Assembly: GCA_973895155.1 (NCBI GenBank)
Contig: OZ316893.1
Span: forward strand, 2,790,001-2,854,000
DNA: 64,000 bases
Source of the DNA: Marsupella aquatica
Taxonomy: Eukaryota; Marchantiophyta
Direction of reading: 5' to 3'
Part shown: one piece after another, positions 1 to 9,197 of the stretch
Numbering within the stretch: the stretch's first letter is position 1
Layout of the letters: each line of letters begins with the position of its first letter
Position numbers and translations under genes: made by a program
Notes under the pieces: model-generated
Seen by the model: only the letters and a program-made list of their open reading frames with translations
What the model was told of the DNA's origin: nothing
The model's database searches: none

Positions 1-497
1 TTCAAACCTTGATACGATGGGGGTAAGGAACTGAGAAGAAGGAATGCCTTATCTTCATCTTCCACTCCCTTGCCAAGATTTGACAAATCTACAGCTAGGC
101 TGTCAAATTCATCAAAGTGATCTCGAAGCTTGCCTCCTTCTTTTAGCCTCAAGCTCATCAAGAGAGACTTCTTGTACAACCGATCTGAGGCATCCTCTCG
201 GTAGTACTTCTCTTTGAGGGCCTTGAATAAGGATACGCAATCCTCGTAGTCGTCCAGCTTCTTAATGATATGCGGCTTCAGATATAGCATAACTGCATTC
301 ACAGCGATCACTTGCTCTTGCCTCCATTTCCTCAACGAGATCTCCTCCTCACTGCTAGACTCCTCCCGAGTCGATAGCAGATGATCTAGGCCCATAGCAC
401 AAAGAATTTCCTTAACCTGTTTCTCCCATAGCAAATAATCTGTGCGCCCATCATATTTTTCCACCTCAAACTTGACACCGCCAAACTTGGATGCCAT
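1..497 (-). CDS. gag: Copia gag, N-terminal fragment
   Basis: The frame starts at an ATG (497-495) and stays open for 165 codons to the window edge. It begins MASKFGGVKFEVEKYDG and continues with the same order of blocks as the gag at 9198, including YLKPHIIK, KYYREDASDRLYKKSL and EFDSLAVDLSNLGKG. This is the capsid-like part of Copia gag, which packages the element RNA. The zinc knuckle and everything downstream lie outside the window. No stop or frameshift is seen in the visible part, so this copy may be better preserved than the copy at 7997-13828. The chosen start is supported because the conserved FGGVKFEVEKYDG block follows an ATG at the same place in both copies. Confidence 0.88.
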   Translation of the reverse strand, partial: MASKFGGVKFEVEKYDGRTDYLLWEKQVKEILCAMGLDHLLSTREESSSEEEISLRKWRQEQVIAVNAVMLYLKPHIIKKLDDYEDCVSLFKALKEKYYREDASDRLYKKSLLMSLRLKEGGKLRDHFDEFDSLAVDLSNLGKGVEDEDKAFLLLSSLPPSYQGL

Positions 498-1500
498 CGT
501 TGTCCTCCCAACGTTCTCCACGTGCTATTGCTGTGCTGCTCCCTATATACTTTTATCGCTTTTTCCTTCCTTCCTTCTCGTTGACTCAAATCCAAATCAT
601 GAAAAAATGTCATTTTCGCAACTTTCCAAAAAAATTGAAACTTGTCACCACCACTTAGCCCACCAACCTAGCAAGCCAATGCTAAAATCCAAAATTAAAA
701 CCGAGTTCCGACAAAAAACTTTTTCACGTTTCGGTCGGGGTGGGTAAAACTCAAAAATTCTCCCCCGTTTTGACCACCTTGGGGAATAAGAAAAATTCCA
801 AGTACCACCCGTCGTCAGAAATGGAAATCGAGTGGTGCACCGCGTTGCTAGCTTCAGTGGCTACGGTCTTGCCAAAAAAGATCCGAAAAAAGTTATCATT
901 CGGACCTTGGAATCTTCGACTAAAGGCCAAAAAATAGCTCTCTGTTTTTTCGGAATATATATTCCTTGGACTGTGCAACAGGTCTCACAGGGGGCCATTC
1001 CCCCTGTCCAAGCGGTTAATTTGGTGGGTCACCGGGCCCGGGATGTCGCTTAACCAATGAAGAGCCTGGAAAGGATTAAAAAACCAGGCCTAAGGGGGTT
1101 TAAGCCCCTTAACACAAAAAATACTATCTTAAAAAAGGCGCATCCGCCTATAGGCGACGCGTGACGGGCCAGGCAGTGCACAGGGGCTGGGGAGTAAAAA
1201 ACCAAGTCGAAATGGGCAGGGATGAAGCTACGACGGCCGGGACGTCCGTGCCGGCTGGGACGTCCGTGCCGGCCGTGACGTCCGGGACGGCCGCGATGGT
1301 CGGGACGTCTGGGACGTCCATGATGGGAGTATTAGCGAGGAGGAGGGGATCGCCAACGGGGTATTGACAGGGGTGCAAGGGTCGGGAGGGTGTGTATACA
1401 CATCACAAAAAAGACCCTATTCTAAGGCAAAATGTGCACAAAAAATAAATTTGTTGGGTTACTCACACTGCCGTTATCACTTTACACCAGATAAAGACTA
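498..1500 (-). other. Copia A leader segment absent from copy B
   Basis: Between gag and about position 1500 the leader no longer matches the leader of the copy at 7997-13828, which has only about 220 bp there. The segment contains a GC-rich run of imperfect GGGACGTCCGTGCCGG-type repeats (about 1226-1322). It also holds a perfect 8-bp stem with a 5-nt loop (987-994 with 1000-1007) and a near palindrome around 1091-1112. Frames across it have no ATG start or known motif. It looks like an insertion or exchange of leader sequence between family members. Confidence 0.6.
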
Positions 1501-2170
1501 GTTGGCGATGGGAAATATTACCGAATTGCACCGGCACCGTTTGCAACTCTAGCAGAGTAAAAAATTCTCGTCACGACTCCTTCACTCTGCGTCAAGTATC
1601 AATCTTGGACTCAAAATGACCACTGCACCACGATCTCTCCGTTGAGCCGTTGCACTTCCCGTTTCTTCCTCCGAGTCGAACGCAATGACAAGAAACCCCG
1701 CTTCAGTCAAAAGAAGACTCCATATATAGCCAGTCAGAAACTCAGAACGGCTCTTTTGCTTGGTATATCGCACTCACTACACCCTCGATAGCAAACCAGC
1801 TACCGAAATGATCAGCTTTGCCCGATCTACGATTTGAGCTAAAGGTTGTGACGCCTCGCGCACCACAAAGCTCACACCGTCAAGAAAATGATCTCAGTTC
1901 CCCCCCAAAAGAACCGTCAAAGAAAAACGTCAAACACGAATCACAAAAAAATCCAGAACGACGGAAACATGAATTCCTCCGCACCACAAACTCCGTTTAG
2001 AGATTTCTTTGCACCGTCGAAAAGCCCTTGCCCCGATCTATTCGTTGAGCCCAACACCTCCAAGTTCCATGCGACAGAACTCCGTGAAATTCACCGACTC
2101 TAACCGCTGGAAAAACCGTCACCAACACGTCACAAAAATTTTGATCACCTCAACGTCACCTCCCAGGCTT

Positions 2171-2182
2171 GCTCTGATACCA
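2171..2182 (-). promoter_or_regulatory. Primer binding site of Copia A
   Basis: On the minus strand the bases directly after the LTR read att then TGGTATCAGAGC. This is the usual plant Copia primer site, complementary to the 3' end of initiator tRNA-Met, where reverse transcription starts. Confidence 0.88.
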
Positions 2183-2184
2183 AT

Positions 2185-2516
2185 TGTTGAACTAAGATGT
2201 CATTCGCAACGACCATACAACCATGACTTATTCCATGCACACATAGTCGACACAATCTCTACGTGGTTCACCTCTTCTCCAAGGCTACGTCCACACGAAC
2301 ACTCAAGCTTTACTTCAAGAGTAGACGAACACACATCCTCTCCCTCTTCCTCAAACTGCTCTGTTACAATGAGTAAGCACCACACACCAGCAACTTACAC
2401 TAGCCCTGGTATATACAAGGTCACACACGACTAACCTAACCTCAGCTAAGATCCTAACTGTGGTTAGCCTAAGTGCCGTAACCTATGAGTCACAAGACTA
2501 AGAGCAATCCTTAACA
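2185..2516 (-). repeat. 5' LTR of Copia A
   Basis: The 332-bp LTR runs on the minus strand from TGTTAAGGATTGCTC (2516) to GTTCAACA (2185), with TG..CA ends. It shares blocks with the LTRs at 7997 and 13485, for example GTCTTGTGACTCAT near its start and GTGAACCACGTA near its end. It is much more diverged from them than they are from each other, so it marks an older insertion or another subfamily. Confidence 0.85.
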
Positions 2517-3240
2517 TGATTGGCTTCAGCCCCCCCCATCATGCCTGGTTGAGCAAGTTTGCACAGAGGTTCAATTGTTGTCCAAATACACACAAAAGAG
2601 GTATCAGTCATATCTGGTGATTCAAAGCAAGTTTATGGGTAGGTTCAATTGTTGTCCAAGATGCACAAAGAGGCACTATATGAAGCACAAGTACAGGGAT
2701 TGGTTTTGAAGTGATATAGCATGCTTGTTATGGAACATGTTTCATTTTTTGATTGTAGTGATGTGTAACGAGGGGCCGAGGGGTTGACGCACCTTGTTCA
2801 GGCACATTGAAATAAAAATACACAACAGAATATATATATGTAAGAAAATACTGAAAGGTGGATTTACCATTATTCTACTCTAATAAGTTGATGCTGCAAC
2901 TAAGAACCGAAATTGAGAAGGGTGGCATCAGAGCCATTTAGGGGATTCCAAAAATTGGAGTTCAAGGTGTAGGTATCTTGATGAGTGGGGGCTGGCCAGA
3001 GGCTCCACATGAGGCAAATGTGAAGAATTATGATCAAACTATAGAAAACATTGAATCTAAAATAGACATTGTTGCAATACTATTCCAAACATAGTCATGT
3101 TTGGATTCATTTTGAAGCCCTTGACAAGCCTCATGCAAAACCAAGGTCCTCTGGTTTAGTTCAGGTTTCCACCAAACAGTTAAATCTAGAAGAAATTTAG
3201 TGCCTGTAAAATGACAAAATTAGGTAGACAGTAATTTACT
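2517..3240. other. Intergenic, nothing recognised
   Basis: No open frame with a recognisable motif, no repeat pair and no RNA gene was seen between the Copia A LTR and the pyrimidine-rich repeat that follows. Confidence 0.5.
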
Positions 3241-3244
3241 TGGG

Positions 3245-3485
3245 ATGACTTCAAGAAGGAAGGAGTTCCCACATTTGTGTTCTCTTTCTCTCTTAGTTTC
3301 CTCATTTGTGGGGTTTCCACACTTTTTTCTTTTCTCTCTTTCACACATTGTGGGGCTCCCACATTTCCCCTCTTCCTCTTCCTCATACCAAGGAGGAAGG
3401 GATCCCCACATTTCTTTTCCCATTTCCCCTTCTTCACACCAAGGAAGAAACTCCCTCATCTTTCCCCTTCTTCACACGCTTATTT
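3245..3485 (+). repeat. Pyrimidine-rich imperfect tandem repeat
   Basis: The plus strand is very rich in C and T and repeats a CCCACATTT-like phrase at roughly 30-60 bp intervals (about 3266, 3316, 3357 and 3403), spaced by TTCTCTTTC-like runs. Short frames are open on both strands here only because of the biased composition. Confidence 0.55.
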
Positions 3486-3627
3486 TATGAAGAGATATGG
3501 ATTTGGTTTTATGGTTAAAACTTTGTCGGGTTCCCTTCTTTTGTGATTCCGTTCCTCTAGTGTATTTTTGTTGCTAACAAATCTCACTCCCTACTGCAAC
3601 TGGGTCCACTGTGTAGAAGAAGGGGGA

Positions 3628-4026
3628 GAATAGAGGGGAGAATGGAAACAATATTCATCCAGAGAGAGAGAGAGAGAGAGATTTAATATCCATATGAGGA
3701 TACAAATAAACACCCTGAGATAAGTCAGGACTTATTGTAACCCACCCGACGTTTCATAGATACATCCAGGCATATCAAATTTCTCACGACAGTGTATACC
3801 TTATTGTGCACATCGATGATCCGTGATAAATAGTACAGTCCTTAGCACATTGCTACCGCAGGTTCAGTATAGCCAGATCAATTGCATAACGGATATGATG
3901 AAGCATAATGATATCTTTCAATCATCAATCCATAGACCAGTTCGAAAGTTTTTTCATGACATCACTTAGCATTCGGCAAGCATCGATCGTGCGTAGAATA
4001 GAGGGGAGAATGGAAACAATATTCAT

Positions 4027-4063
<37 letters not shown>
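3628..4063 (+). repeat. Direct repeat pair ending in (GA)n
   Basis: A segment starting GAATAGAGGGGAGAATGG and ending in a GA run occurs at about 3628-3681 and again at about 3996-4063, 368 bp apart. The second GA run is longer. Both copies are followed by a similar ATTTAAT or ACTTAAT. The 300 bp between them is not repeated. This may be a segmental duplication, or an insertion between duplicated flanks. Confidence 0.6.
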
Positions 4064-4065
<2 letters not shown>

Positions 4066-4486
4066 ATCAAAAACTTTCTGGTGAGGTAATTGGTAGACTT
4101 GATCAAAATTTACATTCTGGGAGCAAAAATAAAGATACTCATTCCTACGAGTGAAACAAATGAATCCAGATGGCATCCCTCCACATCCCCGTAATACACA
4201 CAATAAATACAATCAATGATCAATTTTAGGGAAGAAAAAGACATATTTCTTGTGTAAATTGTTTGATAACTAAGCATATGACACATGAATATACCCCTCA
4301 GTGTTGGGTCACTTAATAGTCTCTATGCTTGTGTCCAATGATTGCTTTTGACTTTTGCTTTATTGTTTATACTACTTAGTTTGGTCTGTTCAAATACCTG
4401 CATTACACCGAGTGACTCTACATAGCTTTTTTTGACCTTGTCAAGCCAAAATTTAGCTACATGAGTAATGTGTTTCCTTGCAACAG

Positions 4487-4512
4487 GAAAAACAATTCAG
4501 GTTGCCCTCAAG
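4487..4512 (+). other. Candidate small exon (26 nt), unassigned gene
   Basis: The segment follows a good acceptor (CCTTGCAACAG) and ends at CTCAAG before a donor GTAATA. In the frame that joins the next candidate exon it encodes KTIQVALK after a split codon. A diverged copy in the second repeat unit (about 4890) keeps the acceptor but has ATAATA where the donor should be. The gene is not recognised. Chance is possible for so short an exon; the support is the matching splice signals and the in-phase partner downstream. Confidence 0.35.
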
Positions 4513-4629
4513 GTAATATACTCCCTTAGCCTTTGAGGTATAAGCTTAATAGACTCCTGACAACAGTTTCTAGGGGTTACGGTTGTGGATGTAGTCTTTG
4601 CTCAACGTAGACCTCTTTTTTCCCACTAG

Positions 4630-4701
4630 GCAAGTGAGCAACAAATGAGGCTAACAAATGAATTTCGGGGGTTGATCAAACAAGAGATTGATGCCTTGGG
4701 T
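4630..4701 (+). other. Candidate 72-nt symmetrical exon, unassigned gene
   Basis: A strong acceptor with a T-rich tract (TTTTTTCCCACTAG) precedes exactly 24 codons with no stop, followed by a donor-like GTAAGC. The translation begins ASEQQMRLTNEFRGL and ends IKQEIDALG, a charged, helix-like peptide unlike random translation. The implied intron from the preceding candidate exon is 117 nt (4513-4629), and both exons are in phase. I do not recognise the family. It could belong to a real multi-exon gene on the plus strand or to an exon fragment captured by a transposon. Confidence 0.4.
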
Positions 4702-5062
4702 GTAAGCATATACCTCTCAGCCTTTTGGGTTACTTTCTCTCTGATTCTTTCCAATCATTGCTTTCAGATTTTGCTATGTTCTTTATAATTTGGTGTGTTC
4801 AAATTTCTGAATTCACACTGACTTTATGACTATATATGACACCTTGTCAAGCCAAAATTTAGCAATGTGAGTAATGTTTTCCTTGCAACAGGAAAAGCAA
4901 TGCAGGTTGGTCTCACGATAATATACCCCCTCTGCCTTTTGAGTTACTTAGTGTCTCTGATTCTTTCCAATCATTGCTTTCAGTTTTGATTCGTTGTTTA
5001 TAGTTTAGTCTTCTCAAATATTCGACTTCACACTCACACAGCTTTATTTGACCTTGTCAAGC

Positions 5063-5576
5063 ATCCACTGTACATTCCGTTCCTTTGCTGGCCACACACA
5101 AGGGCCCCTTTTTGTAGAGCGCACAGACGGAAACAAACAGGGAGCCCCTACGCATATACTTTATTGCCCAGATCTGGTGGCATTTTCCATTTCATTCCGT
5201 TACATTCTACTCAATCTACTCACATTCTCTACGCCCATGGAATCTGGCTTTAGTAGATCCTTATCTTCTGTTGTTGATGAAGTCTGTTGCCCTGTATTTC
5301 ACTACAAGTTGGCTGAACACAATTCCCAGGGCCACATATGGGGAGTACTTTTAGGAAGGCAAATTCATTCCCAACCTCAGATTTTAAATCAACGACATAG
5401 TAGCAGATTCCTTCAGTATACAAGATGATGGGTATGGTCATCAGTGACCAGCATGGTGAGCTATGCTTGGTGATTCTACATTGTTAATGGCACTCACATG
5501 GTGAAGCAACATTATGATTACTCAGAAGAGAAGAACATTTTGTACCTAAAGTCCCAGAGGTATTTGCTTGATGGGA
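5063..5576. other. Intergenic, no firm gene
   Basis: An open frame of 126 codons (5048-5428) crosses this part, but no ATG supports its start and no motif is recognised. It could hold further exons of the gene suggested by the segments at 4487 and 4630, but no splice pair is convincing enough to call. Confidence 0.4.
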
Positions 5577-5696
5577 CCCCAATATGAAAAGTTTCACTTG
5601 ATAGGACCCCTGAGTGATCCGGACCGTTGATTGACCTTGAATCAATGCACCTAAAACTTCAGGGGTCCTATCAAGTAAAACTTTTCATTTTGGGGG
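5577..5696. repeat. Fold-back hairpin, ~37-bp arms
   Basis: The left arm (5577-5613) and right arm (5659-5696) are inverted copies with a few mismatches, around a 45-bp spacer. The best matching core is GATAGGACCCCTGA against TCAGGGGTCCTATC. It may be a small MITE or fold-back element. No target duplication was identified. Confidence 0.65.
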
Positions 5697-6544
5697 TTTG
5701 TTTGGGGGTGGCCTCACATGTACACGTGTCAGCATGTCAGCTGCAAGAGTACATCCTCGGCTTTCACTCCCCAAAATGAAAGCTGGAAATATAGGCACAG
5801 AAGGCTTTTTCAGTTTGCCATTGAGTAGGGTGTTAGTTTGCACGTGTGGGCGACCCAGTAGGGGAGTCAGTTTTCTTTGGCTCTCTGGTCTTCCTGGTTT
5901 CCCCTTATTCTCTCCCTTTATTGGGCCTTCTGCATGTGCAATCCTGTCTCCAGATTTGACTCATTTTGTTCTTATTATACATACCTGGGAGGAAAGACAA
6001 AGAGGGGAAAAGGCCCACAGGACAACAAAGCTTGTTGTTTATTTTCTCGCCAAATAGTAAAAGTAAAGGTTGGAATCCTAATCGAGAGAGAATCTATCCT
6101 AATGTCACCCTTTCGTCACTTCTTTGGGGTTTCCTTGTTTGTTTTGGGGTTCATTACACACAACCTAGTTGTCTAGTGGATCTATTGCTTTCCAGAAGGG
6201 TTTTTGGAGAAACTACCGTGGTATGCTGCGTTTATCGTCTAATAACCACCAACATTTTTTAAATTGAAGAACTCTTTTGTCTTCAAACATGCATGATGAC
6301 ACACCCGATGAACTTCTATTAATGGGCTTTGGTTCATTAGTTTGTTCTGGTATTTGTTTGGCATGATAGTGACGCCTTTGGAATGAACGACATTTTGGCT
6401 TAAGTTAAAGCCCTCAAAGGTACACATGACACAATTTCCAATTATTATATAAAACATAGCACAGCATTGCCAAAGGGCAAAGAAAATCAAAACAGGAGAC
6501 ATGATTTTAAAGGCAGCCCAATAAAGAGGAGAAAACCAGGGAAG
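5697..6544. other. Intergenic, nothing recognised
   Basis: Several overlapping short frames exist but none has a recognisable motif or supported start. No repeat pair was seen. Confidence 0.45.
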
Positions 6545-6633
6545 ACTCCCTTATTCTTCCTTCCTTCCTTTTGCATTGCTAGTTTATTGAATCATTCATC
6601 AATGCAAAAGGAAGGAAGGAAGAATAAGGGAGT
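6545..6633. repeat. Perfect 34-bp inverted repeat with 21-nt loop
   Basis: Bases 6545-6578 and 6600-6633 are exact reverse complements, starting ACTCCCTTATTC and ending TTTTGCATTG, around a 21-nt spacer. No mismatch was found over 34 pairs. A transcript of either strand would form a perfect stem. A recent fold-back duplication or a small-RNA-generating hairpin are the main readings; perfect pairing argues against an old microRNA gene. Confidence 0.85.
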
Positions 6634-6902
6634 TTATTCATCTAGCACTAGTTTATTCCTTCCACTGTTGAATAGATCCAGGTCACATCATTTATATGTA
6701 ACAAGTTGTTTCCAGGGCATCAACCACTAAAATAAGGTATCCTGCCAAGATCTGTTGCATCGAACTTAGAAAAAAGAGCAAAACTCTGTCATAAGATGTT
6801 TACTAGGGCTTTCTGGCACACTTGGATTGCCTGAAATGCCTAAGAAGATATCCTTGCTTTTACTGCCGGGTACAATGCACATGTGCTGTGCTGGCTGTAG
6901 TA

Positions 6903-7393
6903 CAGTTAACTCTCTCTAAGTGCACACTTGGGAATATGGACCAGTGTGCACTAAACCAGTTTCCACATTCCTTCATAGGACACTAATCCCCTAAAATTTG
7001 CACTTGAATGTCAACAAGTGGGCCCCTCTGCCAATGAGCAGTCATCCATTGTTGCACAAACTGTACATCTCTGCCCTAAATTTAGTGCCCGACTCCAAAG
7101 GTGTATTTTTTACTCTAGTAAGAAAGGGTGTCCACTTGTCAGTAAATGCAATCTGATGGGATGGTGAGCTTACTCATAAGTACAAACCCTACTTTAATAG
7201 CGTACACTATACAATTATCAAGTTTTTGCACTTATAAGTTGTCATTTTAGCAAAATGATACCAGGCTTTTTCACACTTAGAAAAGGTGCAAAAATGGGCA
7301 AGCTTCATGTAAATAAAAGGGAAGAATAGGATGCCTTGCACTAAACCTGGTTTTGCGCTTAATTTGGAATTTGTGCTTAGAGAGAGCTGACTG
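6903..7393. mobile_element. Tigger/pogo-like MITE, ~491 bp
   Basis: The left end reads CAGTTAACTCTCTCTAAG and the reverse complement of the right end reads CAGTCAGCTCTCTCTAAG, so the termini are inverted repeats with CAGT ends. A further inverted match (GTGCACTAAACC region against GTGCAAGGC region) lies inside. The left end is preceded by TA; the right flank reads CATATG, so a TA target duplication is not clean. CAGT...CTCTCTAAG termini are typical of Tigger/pogo elements of the Tc1/mariner group. There is no transposase, so it is non-autonomous. Confidence 0.6.
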
Positions 7394-7991
7394 CATATGC
7401 CAGTACATAAATACTTTCTAGCATGCACCAAGCGGTACATTGGCATACTAGATTTTTGGCCTTTTGTTGTGGAAGAGCAGAACTTTGATTATTTTGCGGT
7501 AAATTTTAGTTTTCCTCCCTTCTTTCTCTTCCATTTATAATATGTTTGGAAGGAAAAACAGGGTTGGGATATTTTTGGTTTGTAATTTTTTTAGGATGTG
7601 GGGAATTCATGGGGCCAAGGTGAATCCTTGCATAGCAGCCTCCCACCTTGTTTTTTTGTTTTGTTTTTGCTGTGGGTGCATTTCTCTTTATATTGCAACA
7701 CAAGGGGGGCGGAGGGGGGGGGGGGGGTGACAATTGATGTGGCCAAGTGATTTGAGCTTTCACATCCCGGGGTCCTCACTTATTGCCTTTCTACATATCA
7801 CGTGGAAGTAAATATAGGGTTTGTTTATTGGGTACCGTTGAGAAGAAGACTTTTAAATTCAAGTAGAAGAACATTCGGGGTTACTTTTTAAATTCAATTT
7901 TGAGAATTGTAAGAAAAAATAGTGTTTTAAAAAACAATTTTGAGAAATAGGGGTAGAAAAATAGTTCAATTTTTTTCTTATTTTCTATGGT
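7394..7991. other. Intergenic with a poly-G tract
   Basis: The main feature is a G-rich run at 7704-7727 (GGGGGG, C, GG, A, then 14 G or more), which could form a G-quadruplex or be a sequencing-sensitive homopolymer. Nothing else is recognised up to the Copia element. Confidence 0.5.
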
Positions 7992-7996
7992 GTTTA

Positions 7997-8340
7997 TGTT
8001 AGATATTGCTCTAGTCTTGTGACTCATGAGCTAACTACAGTTAGGCTAACTCGGGTTAGGACTTAGCTAATGTTAGCGGTAGTGCTATTGTGCATATAGC
8101 CAGGGTTGATGCCAGACCCTGGTGGAACTTAGGCTCATTGTTACGGAGCTAGTTGAGAGATAGGAAGAGCTTGTGCTGTGGATGCTTGGTATGGCCGGTC
8201 GGCCTAGAGTGCAGTAAAGCTCTTGTGTGTTCCCGTGGACGTAGCCTCATGTGGAGGTGAACCACGTATCTCTCTGTGTCGACTCTTGTGCGTTGGATGG
8301 TTCATGGGCTTGCCGTTGCAAATGTCGTCTATGCTCAACA
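7997..8340 (+). repeat. 5' LTR of Copia B
   Basis: 344 bp from TGTTAGATATTGC to TATGCTCAACA, directly after the target copy GTTTA. It should hold the promoter; a CATATA stretch near 8093 is a weak TATA candidate. Confidence 0.96.
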
Positions 8341-8342
8341 AG

Positions 8343-8354
8343 TGGTATCAGAGC
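8343..8354 (+). promoter_or_regulatory. Primer binding site of Copia B
   Basis: TGGTATCAGAGC lies two bases after the LTR and complements the 3' end of initiator tRNA-Met. This is the standard start of minus-strand DNA synthesis in plant Copia elements. Confidence 0.93.
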
Positions 8355-9197
8355 ATGCCTGGGAGGTGACGAGGTTTTTTCGTGACAGGTTTTTCCAGCG
8401 TTCATTGTCGGTGGCACATTCGGAGTTTTGTCGCATGAAATTTGAATGTGTGTGGCTGAGCGGATAGGTTAGTGAGAGGGCTTTCTAACGGTGGTTAGAA
8501 CTCGCTGATCGGTGTCCGTGGTGCGGAGGAATTGAAGTTTGCGTCGTTCAGATTTTATTCGTGTTCGACGGGATTTTGGGGGAGAGACCAGAGTTTGCGT
8601 TGTTCAACAGTGTGAGCTGTGCGGTGTTCAGGGGATCGCACATTATAGCTTAAGTTGAAGGTTGAAGCGAGCTGGTCGTTTCGGTAGCTGGATTGCTGTC
8701 GAGTTGTTATCGAGTGCGTCGTGACGAGTGAAGGAGGCGTTCAGGTTTTTTCACAAGCTATGGAGCTTGTTCTCATCTGAACCGGTTTTCTCTTCGTGCC
8801 GTCCGACTCGGTGGAAGAGACGCGAAGTGCCACGGCTCAATGGTTTGATCGCGGTGAGGCGGTCGTTTTGAGCCCGGGATTGGCACTTGACGCGGAGTGA
8901 AGACGTTGCGGCGGAAGTTTTTACTCTGTTGGAGCTGCAGACCGTGTCGGTGTAATTCAACAACATTTCTTGTCGGCGGAGTTCACTTTTCTCGTGAGGA
9001 ACAGTGGCTGATTAGAGGATACTGGAAGAATTGGCGTCGGTGGAGCTTCAGGATCGCGAAGGTCAGACGGAGAGTCTGAGGAGGAGCTGCTACCATTTGA
9101 GGAGGAACAAGTAACACCGGTACGATCACCGGTGCGGCGTGCAGTGGAGGAAGTTGTACTACTACCAAAGCTGTTGGTAGTTGGGAAGAAGAGGGAG

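Larger units (their letters stand above)
1..2516 (-). mobile_element. Copia LTR retrotransposon A, 5' part only (cut by window edge)
   Basis: Read on the minus strand, this stretch holds in order an LTR (2516 to 2185), a primer binding site (2182 to 2171), a leader of about 1.7 kb and the start of gag (497 to 1). The LTR, the first part of the leader and gag are clearly related to the complete element at 7997-13828, so both belong to one Copia family. The rest of gag, pol and the 3' LTR lie to the left of the window. About 1 kb of leader next to gag has no counterpart in the other copy. Confidence 0.9.
4301..5062 (+). repeat. Triplicated ~220-bp unit carrying an exon-like segment
   Basis: Three head-to-tail related units lie at about 4301-4530, 4714-4938 and 4939-5062 (the last truncated). 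They share ordered blocks such as TTCCAATCATTGCTTTC, CCTTGTCAAGCCAAAATTTA and CCTTGCAACAGGAAAA. The first and second units are separated by the segment holding the candidate exon at 4630. The pattern fits tandem duplication of an intron-exon segment inside a gene or gene fragment. Confidence 0.7.

Noticed and set aside
1148-1378. Minus-strand frame with DVPAGTDVPA-like repeats
   Set aside because: It has no ATG at its start and arises from the GC-rich tandem repeat in the Copia A leader.
3220-3546. Several overlapping frames on both strands
   Set aside because: They are open only because of the pyrimidine-rich repeat; no motif.
5048-5428. 126-codon plus-strand frame
   Set aside because: No ATG at the start (TTG), no motif, and the left end lies in the triplicated repeat.
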